64,000 nt of DNA from Brachynemurus nebulosus (Eukaryota; Arthropoda; Insecta; Neuroptera; Myrmeleontidae), in contig JAPWDM010000005.1 in assembly GCA_035578155.1 (NCBI GenBank), positions 49,122,954 through 49,186,953 on the forward strand. Reading direction: 5' to 3'. A program made the translations under genes and the position numbers. Below, piece by piece: positions 1-11,483 of this stretch; positions within the stretch are counted from its first letter, which is position 1; every line of letters starts with the position of its first letter. The notes under the pieces are model-generated. The model searched no databases and had not been told where the DNA came from. It worked only from the letters and a program-made list of their open reading frames with translations.

Positions 1-113
1 TACAATCTGGATCGAACTATACTTTTTATAGCTATTTATGATATTTTTGAATGTATTTTTTTGTGCGATTTTTTTTATGCGGTCCCCTCCATCGCACAAA
101 AAAGGATCAACTG
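1..113. repeat. Dispersed repeat, copy 1 (inverted copy at 25511-25630)
   Basis: The left edge of the window matches the reverse complement of 25511-25630 over its length, including the shared motifs TTGTGCGATTTTTTT and ATGCGGTCCC. Neither copy encodes protein. The element is cut by the window edge, so its class is unknown. Confidence 0.6.
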
Positions 114-1000
114 TATCTGTAGCTTCTACTACAATGCAACATGTACTGAACGTACATGTCAAATTTGAAGTCGATTAGGTAAATAGAACTCGAGATATCA
201 TGTCGACCAGCTTGAAAAAGGTAATTTTGAAGTAAAATACCTAATACTTGAACCTACCAATCTACCATATTAAAATGGCTATAACTTTGTAAATTTTCAA
301 AATTTTTAAATTTCCTTTTTCGGGACACATTTCAGAAACGAATTTTTAAAAATTCTAGTCTATGTAGACTATTGCCTTAACTACCCACATTTACACTTAG
401 CCTCTTGTTAAACTTAAATAATCATGTATGTATGTTAATGTATAAGGTTACATGTGTAAATTTCCGCAACGCGTGTACCTTATATAGATTTCGTTGTTTA
501 CAAAATACAGTTTCCAATTTTTTTTCACGTGGAATTTAAGTTAAATAAATAATTAAAACGTGTTATCCAATTTATTTTATTAATAAAAGTAAAAAATTTT
601 ATTTATTGATTTACGATAAACAAAAATATTTGAAACTTATTAGGAAATTTAATTGATACAGGAAAACTCCAATACGTACAATTTCAGTTACTCAGCTTAT
701 GTTTATTACGACGATTGACATAAGACATAATGAACTAGTTCCGAATTCGTTCAGTATTATAATAATAGTAAAGATTTTTAATCAATAGTTATTGATATTT
801 TAAACTTATTTGTGATTTATATTGTATCGTTAGTTAAACGACAGTTAAGTTGGAGCAATTTAGCCAACCTTTCTATAACTCCCAAAACATGGTTTCAATA
901 GAATCGGGAATAAAACGCGGTGAGTTTTTCTAATACGGTATTCTTACAATACAATTTCCGCGAGCGTGTAGTCATTGCAGCCTTGAACACATACCGGGTA

Positions 1001-1431
1001 TCCCGGTCGGATGTATACATACGATTTACATGTTAATTGATAACATTGGATTCGCATAAGGAAAAAGTTATGTCACAAGAGTGCTTTGGATAAACGTATT
1101 AAAATTTTTAGAAATTTTCTTTTATAAAATAATTTTTTCCACCAAATTATCTACACTATTTCTTCAACAGAGTATTCTTTCCGTATTTTTATTATTTTAA
1201 TATTTATTTCCAAAAAAAAATATTTATGTGAAAATATGAATTGCTTGAAAATTGCGACATTCATTTCTTTATTTTACTGCATTATTGTTGTTAAAGCGAT
1301 AGTAACAGTAGTTATAATATTAAATTGGTATTATTAGTTTGTTCAAAGCACTCTTGTGACATAACTTTTTCCTTACGGGAATCCAATGTTATCAATTAAC
1401 ATGTAAACCGTATGTATACATCCAGACGGGA
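1001..1431. mobile_element. Fold-back/MITE-like element with about 88-bp inverted arms
   Basis: Arms at about 1001-1088 and 1344-1431 are near-perfect inverted copies. They share ATGTATACATACG, TGTTAATTGATAACATTGGA and AAAAAGTTATGTCACAAGAG. The 255-bp centre has no open frame. I could not identify a clean target duplication, so the outer limits and superfamily are uncertain. Confidence 0.55.
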
Positions 1432-1618
1432 CTTGCAGTATATCCAACCTCTTTTCATCTCAATCTTTAAGTATATCATTATTTGATGTGACCTATGTAT
1501 TCTGAGTATTTACTAAAGTTCATATAGGTATGATTTCCGTATAGTGGGATATAAATTTGCTAATTTGCGCTAATTAGAACGCGCTAATTGGCGCAAATTA
1601 GCATTAATTCAATAGAAC

Positions 1619-1675
1619 GGGATGTAGCATAGTCGGTAGAGCATTCAGAATTGCATTTTTAGCATGATCCAATTT
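1619..1675 (+). pseudogene. tRNA-Ala-like fragment, possible SINE head
   Basis: GGGATGTAGCATAGTCGG at 1619 resembles the 5' half of tRNA-Ala, with an A-box-like TAGCATAGTCGG followed by TAGAGC and an anticodon-region TTGCAT. The 3' half is lost: the expected GGTTCGA box is only TAGCATGATCC. It could be a decayed tRNA gene or a tRNA-derived SINE. Confidence 0.3.
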
Positions 1676-2553
1676 TTTTTTGCAATTGATTTGTGTACTT
1701 ATAGGGAGTATAAAACCAAAATGGCGTCGTCCTAGAGATTGTACTGAAACCGCCATCTTGGAAAACGTGTTTTTCCAGATATCTCGTGAACGGCTGGGCC
1801 TACAATACAAGTACAAGAAGTATTTTTCATAGAAAATTGAATTTCCCATCTTTTTTATTTGATTTAACTTTTTTTCTAAAGTAATTATTTCAAAAATTAT
1901 GACGCTTTAATAAAACCAATTTTTGGTTTTTGGTAAATAATTTAAAAATGGTTAGCGCTACGTTGGTTAAAGTTATTATAAAAATTGTAGAACGTACAAT
2001 TCTCTACAAATTTTATTTTAAACATTTTTTTTCAAAGCCTTTTGTTTATGAGATATCATGTACGAAGAACTTGAAAATTTCATAGTGACTTTGAAATGAT
2101 TATGTTTAATATATAACAATTTTCTTATTGTTATGCTCTGGTAGTGAAAAGTTACCCCACTTTCAAATAATCGAATCCAATTAATTTAAACAATTACTTT
2201 CAGGAATGCAATTAATTACTGTAATAAGTACCTAGACGTAACTTATAAAAAATTCACCAAGTACATGTTGGATACGCATCAGATGAGTGTTCCTCAGTAA
2301 CAAATGCTTTTCATAGCTTTCGAAATAAAATATAGGGCTCTCAAGTGTATTTTTTTATGGTTTATCATGAAAGTAGATTAACACATTCGACAAGGTTGGC
2401 CGCAAATATTTTACTAATATTACTAATAAAATAATTGAAGTTTATATTTCTTTAACCACTTTTCATTTTTAAGTTTCGTTTAGGAAGTATTGAACTTCAA
2501 ACTTTATGCAGATATACAAGGAACTAAATTATCACATAAACGACCATCAAATA

Positions 2554-2928
2554 ATATCGAGCCATTACCGCCATTTTAGCGTAACCGACAAATATCAAAT
2601 TTTACAGGAGAAGGATTTTTTTAAATATTTGTATGGCGCTTGCGATATTTCTGCTGTCTTAATTTTATTACGTCTGAGCCTCTGAGCGTATTATTCCAAT
2701 TATTTTGTTAAACTTACGATAAAGATGGTTATTGTCGGTTACGCTAAAATGTGAAAATGTGTTGTATTAACGATAAACTAAGCAGTTGCTATAACTCGTT
2801 AATTAACGAATTTTGGAGAGAAACGTTAACACTGCTTGGTCCGTTACAGTTTAAAATGTTGCTTGCAATAAAAATCTCAATTTCGATAAAAGTGTCGCTT
2901 ACGATAAATCGGCGGTATGGCTCGATAT
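2554..2928. mobile_element. MITE-like element with double inverted repeats
   Basis: The outer arms are ATATCGAGCCATTACCGCC and the inverse of GGCGGTATGGCTCGATAT. A second inner inverted pair carries TTTTAGCGTAACCGACAA (2574) and its inverse (2729). The small open frame in the centre looks random. No clear target duplication was seen. Confidence 0.5.
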
Positions 2929-3151
2929 GTGTAATGTAAATTTTTCGTTTTCTTTATTAACTTATTAACTTCTTAATTATTAGCTAATTTATTTAGTAAT
3001 AGTAGAAATTAAAAATAAATTAATTAAATACATAAAGCGAGTGTTCAGTGTTTGGACTCCGGTACCCAATCGCCGCAAATAAAGTGAGTAATCCTTCGAA
3101 TTGAAGTATCTCAGCACTTTTTCAACGTGCGAAGAAAACGATATCTCCGAG

Positions 3152-3485
3152 CAGGGCCGGACCTACAGTTATTAGGAGGGGGGACAAGCTTTGATGTTGG
3201 CGCGCGCCCTCTGCGACAAAAATGCGAAATAAAACATTTTGGCGCAGTGATATTTAAAAAATTTTCTTCTGCAAAAAGCAAGTAATGAGCAAAAAAAAAA
3301 GTCAACACTATATTTTTCGATTCAGTTGGCCCCTATCAGAAATGGACAGTGTTGACTTTTGCAGGAAAAAATTTTAAAAATATCACTGCGCCTACATTTT
3401 TAAATTAGGCATTTTCACCGTTTTGGCGCCTCTAAAAGCTTCCAGGCGGCACGTGCCTCCGCTGCCCCCTCTAGATCCGGCCCTG
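3152..3485. mobile_element. hAT-like MITE (334 bp)
   Basis: The terminal repeats CAGGGCCGGACCT and AGATCCGGCCCTG are flanked on both sides by the 8-bp target duplication TCTCCGAG (3144-3151 and 3486-3493). Eight-base duplications and CAG-type ends are typical of hAT. No transposase remains. Confidence 0.85.
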
Positions 3486-4181
3486 TCTCCGAGTAATTTA
3501 TCAAGAGTTCAATTACAGCAAAGTGATCTACGAATTACGACGACTACACCTACATAATGGTTTCGAAACTTATAGCTCCGGAACCTTAAAAACGTTTTAA
3601 ACTTTATTAGTAATAACTGCGATAATTATGGAATTTACAAGCGACGACGTATAAAATACAATACAATAGTTACAGTGAGTTGAGTCAGTCAATATAGCTG
3701 TTAGGCACGTATAAATTACGTGCGCCTCCATGTGCCTTTAAACATGATTATAAATGTGTAATTTTATATAAGTGTACAACTCGTGTCAAATAAATGTTAC
3801 CCATCTACCTCTACCTACATAAATCAATTTTATTATTAAATACATAAATACAGATATCGTGTTGATTATATAATGTAATTGAAGTAAAAATAGTATCAAT
3901 TTGAATATAGAACGTTTCTCTTGATAAGGAAAGGAATAGGGATTGGGTGTGGAGTTGTTAAATTAGAAATAAAAGCAGATGAAATTATTGCACACCCCGT
4001 CCCAGTATCTTTATTAGGTAACTATACACAGGCGAACTTTTTGAAACATTTTTTATCCTTATCGGAACAAGTCTGCTACGAAGTTCGTTCATGTGTGGAA
4101 AAGCGTTAATTGCGAAATAATTTTGTCAGATCGGAACCGCTAAATTTGATCCAGAGCGGTTCTAATTTAATGGTTTTTAAC

Positions 4182-4389
4182 TAGTTATGTCGGATTATTA
4201 ATCGATTAATTTGCTTGCATTTAGTCATTTTTTAGTCGACTCTCGATTAAATGAATAAAATGACTAATTTTTTTAAGTGACTAAAAACGACTAGTCGAGG
4301 ATAAAATAGTTGACTAAAAATTAACTAAAACTAAACAAAATTAGTCGATTAAACTGATTAAACCGATTAATCGTCCGACATCACTAGTC
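4182..4389. mobile_element. hAT-like MITE built of TTAATCGA/AGTCGA motifs
   Basis: The ends TAGTTATGTCGG and CCGACATCACTA are inverted copies, and the interior repeats ATTAATCG and AGTCGACT many times. A second, degenerate unit of the same motif follows to about 4530, ending CTGACATCACTA. The target duplication is not clear. Confidence 0.45.
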
Positions 4390-4719
4390 ATGAATTCGAT
4401 TAAAAATTTAGTCGATTAGTCGACTATACTATGCTCAATTTTTTCGATTAATGACGAATTTTATCTGAAGAATAACTTAAGTCGATTAATCGACTAAATT
4501 TGTTCCACGACCTGACATCACTATTACTAACTATGGATGGAAACTTGATTCGTCGACGATCAGAAAAGAACTCTACTAATTTTTAAACTGATCAGTCGAA
4601 TAATTTAATTTATATCTTTAAAAAAAATTAAGACAAATCTTGTAAAATATTTTTAAATTATGGAAGCGCTGTGCATAACGTTAAAATTTATGTATTGGAT
4701 TTCTGATATCTTCTTTTAA

Positions 4720-5430
4720 AGAGGGTGTTTAACCACTTTAAAATATAGAATGTAAAAAAATACTATATTTATGAGTAAAACTCTTCAAAGTACATATCAA
4801 CATAATCTTGTCCATTTTTAAATTTTGAGATTTCTTTTTTGCGGGAGTATTTTACCCTTAAGTAGGTATGAATGTAAAATTTTTTATTATTTTAATTGTC
4901 AGATTGTTTGTTGTATATGTAAACAAAATTTTGTCAGTTTTGAAATTTTTAGTTTACAACTTGGAGGGGATGTTTCACCCCTTAGAACTGTGTGAAAGAA
5001 TATATGTATTTATAATTATTTATCGTTAGGTCTCTATGTAATATATGTTAACACAATATCACCAATTTTTAAATTTTTAAGTACACATATGAAGGGGTGG
5101 TTTCACCCCCTAAAAATTTGTAGATGCAAAAAATAATGTTATATTTATTATTAAGATATAAACAAAATATCATCAATTCTTAAATTTTTAAGTACACATA
5201 TGAAGGGGTGGTTTCAACCCTTAAAAATGTGCAAATGCAAAAAATAATGTTATATTTCTTATTAGAACTTTTTAAGGTACGTATAAACAAAATTTCATCG
5301 ATTTTTACATTTTTGAGTTCCAACTTTGAGAGGATGTTTCACCCCTTAAAAACGTTTTTTAGCAGCAACTGATATTTTTTATGCTATTAGGTAGCCACTC
5401 TCTACATACTGACAAAGTTTCAGATTTTTT
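4720..5430. repeat. Degenerate tandem repeat, unit about 115-130 bp
   Basis: About six units each carry a short palindromic core like GGGGTGGTTTCACCCC followed by TTAAAAATGT, an ATAATGTTATATTT stretch, and ATCAATTTTTAAATTTTT. Spacing is irregular and cores vary. No protein is encoded. Confidence 0.6.
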
Positions 5431-6271
5431 TAAATTTTCGAATTCATGCCCTTTCCTTGTGAGTAAAAAAATGTCAAACGTCTATCTAACGTTCCCAGCG
5501 CCCCCACTAATACTATGATAATAATGTTATGAGTGTAATAACTTGTTATAATTTAGTTTTTACAATATCAGTTTTTAGTTTTTCTTTTACCATGCAGGTC
5601 AATTATCAATTTTTACTTATTATTTATTGCACGAGAGGTTTACAACTATGTTATTAAATGAATGAGTGTAAAATAGATTCTAGGAAAACAACAACATTTT
5701 CTTCACATCGCTCCCATTGTTTGTTAGACTTTATGAAGTTGGAAAGAAAGTTTTAGAACGTTTCCACATTATTACACTTTACCATAGTGCCAAATTTTAA
5801 TTAAATTAATTTTGCAGCTATTGCTATTGTTATTGAGATCACTGCAAAAATTCATTTTTACTAGTTTAGGGGAAAACAACATTGTAATTGTCGTAACTCT
5901 GCAAAACATCTATAGTATTGCTCACTTCCTATTACGGAAGTCACATTTAGCTTTCAAAGTTTTGAATATTACCCAGTTATTAATTGTTATACATACTTTA
6001 ACCACAGATATTTGGACTGACTTTTGGCAAGGGTGTTAATTAATGGTCATCAACATTTAAAAAGTTAAAATACGTTATTGTTTACAACAAATACCGTCCT
6101 ATGTTCTATCCAACTGTGTCTAAAAATTTTAACTGTTTTATGACCAGCGGTTTCCTTCAATACCTATTAAGCATATACCTAGATAAGCAGATAACCTACT
6201 GCAAACATTTATGCAGTTTAAACATTATGGTTAACAGATCACGTTAGCGGTAAGGAAATGTTTGTACAAGC

Positions 6272-6308
6272 AAATATGTATCTTTCAATAATTGAAAGAT
6301 ACATATTT
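6272..6308. repeat. Perfect 18-bp hairpin
   Basis: AAATATGTATCTTTCAAT is followed by one base and its exact inverse. It lies nine bases before a much larger palindrome. Confidence 0.7.
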
Positions 6309-6316
6309 CAATATTT

Positions 6317-6463
6317 CGCGTAGAACCGGCTTAAGTAGAAGAGAGAGTTATCGGTTCAATAGCTTGCATTATACATTTTATAGAGGAATTATTCCTCTAT
6401 AAAATGTATAATGCAAGCTATTGAACCGATAACTCTCTCTTCTACTTAAGCCGGTTCTACGCG
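6317..6463. repeat. Perfect 147-bp palindrome (73-bp arms, 1-bp centre)
   Basis: Arms 6317-6389 and 6391-6463 are exact inverse copies around a single T at 6390. The outer 15 bases of each arm (CGCGTAGAACCGGCT and inverse) are the terminal sequence of the adjoining MITE at 6449-6719. The rest is apparently flanking host DNA copied in inverted order. Confidence 0.85.
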
Positions 6464-6719
6464 ATGCTACGAACACTTTCCAACATTGGACGTTCGATGG
6501 TTCATCGCATCAGTGTATAACATTAGAGATAACATCAGACAGATAACAGCCTCGTCCACTGAATAAACGTTTGTACCAACACATCATCATTCGTATTGGA
6601 TCAAACATTCGATTCACCGTGTAGCAGATACATTCGTCGCACCAACTATCGAACTTAATTGCCTCAAACGTTCGATCGAACGTTGGAAGGAACGTTCGTA
6701 GCATCGTGTAGAACCGGCT
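6449..6719. mobile_element. PIF/Harbinger-like MITE (271 bp)
   Basis: The ends AGCCGGTTCTACGCGATG and its near-inverse CATCGTGTAGAACCGGCT are flanked by TTA on both sides (6446-6448 and 6720-6722). Inverted similarity continues inward to the CGTTCGATGG/TTCGATCGAACG region. TTA/TAA duplications point to PIF/Harbinger. No coding capacity. Confidence 0.7.
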
Positions 6720-6722
6720 TTA

Positions 6723-8230
6723 GATATATGTAAATACCTAACTATGAAAAACATATAAATAAATCTTCAAATGTTAGCAGCTTAAATTTTTAAGATAATT
6801 ACTGAAAAAACTGAAATATGTACCTACAAAAAGTAAACTGAACATTATATTACAAATATTTTACATAAATAAGTAACCCCCAGCTCTTAACAATATGATG
6901 GTGATGGCGCCGAAAAATATAGTTTTTATATTATTTTTAATAACTTTGTTTTTTTTTTGTCATATTTTCTAGATCTTAAAGAAAATGTTGTTTGACTACT
7001 TACGTAAGATGTTTTCAAAAAATTAATTAAAAGAAAAATTTTTGGTAATGCCCCTTATACTAATTTCCAATAGCTATTAAAAGGTTTCTCGAATTTTGGT
7101 TGAGATTGTAGATAATTGAAATGCATAAAAGGAAATGGAAAGTTTATGATAACATAAGATTGGTAATACACATGTAACACTTTTACAAAAAATAAATTCA
7201 AGGTCACTCTGAAAAAAAGATAATTATTGTATTTGCATAAGTAAAATACTACTTTTTTTTTTACAAATTAGCATCCCGCGAGAATATAATCACACTTTTC
7301 AAGAAAGTGCAATTATTAAAACTTTTGTAATTTCAAAGAATTAGGTAAGAAAAAATACTTGAGGTGTTGTAATTTCTAATATTTGTGTCCTAGGCCTCAA
7401 TAATTTAAATTATTGTAAAGAATTTTTAAAATTGTGGAATTTTAACATTGCATAAGAACAAATTATTTTTTTTTTTTTAAATTGCAATTTTGTCGTAATT
7501 TTAATGTACCAATAAACGTCAATTTTTTGGACCAGTGAGAAATTGATTTTGAGTTGAGTGAAAGCTAGGCAAAAAAAAAACATATTTATCAAAAACAAAG
7601 TTGTAATATCTCGATTTTCGAGGTCTTACTTGTAAAACAAATTTCGAAGTTTAATAGTGAAAACTGATAATTTACCTAAAAATTAAAACAGTTACTCGAC
7701 GCTTCACCCACGTGGTATTTAAAATTATGTATAGTAAAATATATTTATCGAAATTTAGTATCATATCACTACTGAGAATTGACATTTTTCTTGGGAATTT
7801 TCCCGTGTAAATAAAACGTTTTCCCGGAGTAAAAAGTGGCGTATGTCCTTCTCCGTCTCTCTCCAACTTTTACATTTAAAATATTTGTTTGAAGTTCCAC
7901 ATTTAGATATCTTAAACTTTTTATACAAAGTTTGAATGCATTACCCAGAAAAATTTGTGTCAAAAAGATTTTTTTTCAAACTTCAAAAAGAATTTTTTTC
8001 AATCATTTAATTCGTCTTAATTTATGATTTAGCATTCCAAGAAAGTGATAATTTATTGTCTTTAGAATTAAAAAAAATGTACAAACACAACTATGTCATA
8101 AAAAATATTATCTCATAACAGTATATTTGTAACACATTAATAATAATTAAATTCACATAAAAAACACGAATTATTGGGAACTGTTTTATAGTTTAATTGG
8201 AAAAATTGTAAATAATTACTGTTTAAGTAG
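6723..8230. other. AT-rich stretch without recognised feature
   Basis: Only short random frames occur. I see no inverted ends, gene or RNA. Confidence 0.5.
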
Positions 8231-8667
8231 ATAGACCAGGCGCCAAGTACTTTTATTAAATGGAAAAAATTTCGCCCAAAGTTTTTTTTTCATAAAACTG
8301 TTAGTTTAGGTGTCATTAATAAATGATGAAGCTTTTCACCTCTAACTAGCGTCGCGTACCCCTTTTTGAAGAGGGAAAAAAGGTGAAATATTACTTTCTT
8401 ATACCAATTCCTTAGTTTTTTCATTTTTACGGAAAAAATAACTCAGTACAAAATTAAAGCTTATAAATCATAACTATCTTCCGCCAGGTTAATATTCCTT
8501 CAAGAAATACAAACATTCAAGCCCTTTCGATTTGGCGTTCGCACCTGATAGAATTAAAAATTAAATAGCGCAATATTATAAGCTATTTATGAGATTTCAT
8601 ATTCCAGAAATTAATATGTTGTATTCCAATAATGCAAATGTATAAAACTGCAAGAATAAACCTTTAA

Positions 8668-9272
8668 CCCTTTACACTCGAACCATTTTTTAGTATGGGT
8701 ACTCAGCTACTCGACAGTAGTTTTAAAACGCTGCAAACACTATTGTATTAGGAGAACATAATATCCATAATACAATATATCTATTAGTTAATTTTAGTAG
8801 TATGTATCACAATGTATTGTAGCAAGACGTCGCGTCGTTGTGTTGTATCATGTTTTCCTAATATAATAATTTTCAAATAAATGAAGAAGGCTGAGAAACG
8901 GAGCGAATTGGAATCAAAAACGTGTTCGCTATCATCGATATAGGGTCTGATATCGCTCCGATAAAATATTATCTCAGTGGTATTGGTATTGGAGCGGTAT
9001 TGAAGCGAGAGCGAACCATGACTGATATCGGACCGATATCAGAGCGATGATGTGAATACACTCATTATTTATTATGTAAGAATATTTTATCGAACCGGGA
9101 GCGGAATGATATCGTACTGAGAGCGGAGCGTTAATGTAAATCGGGCCTTAGGCCCCTAGCGTGTTGTAAATAATAAAATACGTACCTATTGTTTATGGCG
9201 CCGCTGCGGCGCCTAACGAGTGGAATTAATATTTATTGTGTCGCCGTGGCGGCGCCCATCGAGTGCAAAGAG
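8668..9272. mobile_element. piggyBac-like MITE (605 bp)
   Basis: The ends CCCTTTACACTCGA and TCGAGTGCAAAGAG are inverted and flanked by TTAA at 8664-8667 and 9273-9276. The TTAA target plus CCC-start fits piggyBac-type elements. The right interior holds GC-rich GGCGCCGC motifs. No transposase remains. Confidence 0.6.
8890..9147. mobile_element. 5'-truncated copy of the 20546-type PIF/Harbinger-like MITE
   Basis: From about 8890 to 9147 the sequence matches the right part of the elements at 20546-21389 and 43748-44208, including GATATCGCTCCGATAAAATA and the end GTTAATGTAAATCGGGCC followed by TTA. The left end is lost. It lies inside the piggyBac-like element. Confidence 0.7.
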
Positions 9273-9986
9273 TTAAGATACGGGAATTTTTATTACCGAG
9301 CGGCAACCCTTTTATACTTCATTTGAAATATAATGTAGGTATTTTGTTTTGTTTAAAGACTAGGAAGGTGAGCTTTAAAATCGAAACTATATCAGTTCAA
9401 AAGCTTATAAATAGTTCTTAATTTTATCACAAAGATTAATCCATAATTTTTATTTTTAAGTGGCGAGGGGGCTGAGTCAATCTCGATTCAGCCCACCAAA
9501 TAATAATATTACATTTTTGCTCAATGTGGCAAGCTCAAAATTTTTGATTTGTAGAATAGTAAAGCTTATAAATAACTTATAGTTCTGCAATATTTATTTT
9601 TTTAATTCTGTTAGGTAATAGAGCCAAGTCGAGAGGGATTGAATGTTTTTAGATTTTAATTGTCAAATAACTTGACTTATTTTTATATGGTCACTTCTTA
9701 AAAAAGAAATATTAACCTGGCGGAAAAGAGGTATAATGTATAACTATAGGTAATTTTATAAGCTTTAATTTTGTACAGAATCATTTTTACTGTAATATAG
9801 AAAAAATCCAAGGAATTAATCAGAATGTAATACTTCTCCCTCTTCAAAAAGAGAAACGTGATGCACGTTCGAGGAGGAAAACTTCATAATTTATTAAAAT
9901 GACATTCTAACAATTTTATGAAAGATAAACTTTGTTCGGAATGAGTTTCAAATTTTGTATTAGATACGGACTTGGCTACTGGTCTA

Positions 9987-11480
9987 AAAAATAAAATGAT
10001 ATTTCTGATAAAAATATTTTCAATAAAAAATAAATCAATAAACAACTGTTTTGTGCAGTTTTTGCAAGTGGAATTTTTTTCACAGATAAACTTGTTTCAC
10101 ACGCCATCGTTCCAAGGTATTATCACAAAGATAAAAGATTATTTTATTATTATTATTATTATTGTTATTTGAAATTATTAAATATTATGTGTTGCGATAT
10201 GATGTTAATGCACCGCTATATGACCTAATGAAAATTTTCTATATTAAACGGCAAAAATATGATACGAATGTTGAGGTAGGAATTCAAAGGCACAGAAATA
10301 ATGGGCGTTATAATAACTATCGTCTAATGATTGTCTCTTCATGCTGACGGTAAATTGTCTTAAGTAGCATTCCCATTTTTGAGGTCAAAAAATTTATTTT
10401 ATCTTTTTCAAATAATTTATTGTTAATTTTCTAAAATAAATCCTAACAAAATTTACATGATAATAATAACTCACGAGCCAGTGGGCCGATTTTAATGAAT
10501 ATAACAGCGCATTGTATTCAGAATAAAATTCTCTATCACAATTCTTTGATAGGACAAATAAAAAATGAGCCTGAAAATTATTTTTCCCTTTTTTTCTAGG
10601 CAGTTTTGATATTCCTAGTTTGTACGATGCCGATGTCTTTACTAATTAAATATACAGACGCTTTTCAATTTCGGATATTCTTGAATGAATAGATTAGGTT
10701 AAATCGGGGCCGGATTAAAATTAATTCCCAGCAATATTATGGTGGCAACGCTGGTAGATACTACTGGAATTGGAGTATTCCAAAGCTTACAAAATACCTA
10801 TTTGTGGTGTTTAGAGATTATTAAAAGAATTAGGTATTTATAGGCAATAACTAAAACATTTTAAATGTTATTTTATTATTTGCAGTTTAAATATAACTAT
10901 CTAAAATACGTATTTTAGTTTAATTAAATAAATTAAGCTTTATTGTTAGGTTCATTTCATTGATTTATGATTTTAATACAATTTTTTATTAATTACTACC
11001 TATATTATGAAATTACTTAAATATATTTTTCCATGGCCTTAATTAAATTATTAGATTATATTAAACTGTTATTAATAATATAATTAAGAATCAATTTTTT
11101 GACATAACACTTTTCTTGTAAGTTCAGTGGCGTACTACTAGCAACAAACTTATTTATTAATGTAAGTTGTTTTTTTTAAAACTTGCTAATTTATATTTAA
11201 CAGAATACTTATTTGATAATTTTTTTTACACTACTGCCGGAAGAATTTATTTTTGAATTAAAAAAAAATTGCTAAAACAAAAGATCATTTACATTTATTC
11301 ATATAAAATTTATATAATAATGCTGACTAATTTTTGAAATAGTCCATTGGCCCTTTAATTAATCAATTCTTACTAATTTAACTCGGGAAGGCGGAAATAA
11401 AAGAATATTTAAACAAATTTTTTATTGTATGTATCATTTTCGTCGTAAATTGTGTCAGTAAATAACATACCAAAATACAC
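9987..11480. other. AT-rich stretch without recognised feature
   Basis: No conserved protein or repeat with defined ends is visible; two short frames at 9972-10347 look random. Confidence 0.5.
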
Positions 11481-11483
11481 TAA

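Larger units (their letters stand above)
8231..9986. mobile_element. Large TIR element (about 1.75 kb) carrying nested insertions
   Basis: Arms of about 260 bp (8231-8520 and about 9690-9986) are imperfect inverses. They share TAGACCAG..GCCAAGT at the tips, CATAAAACTGTTAG, CTTCAAAAAGAG and TAACCTGGCGGAA. The interior is interrupted by a TTAA-flanked element at 8668-9272. No transposase is visible and the target duplication is unclear. Confidence 0.55.
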
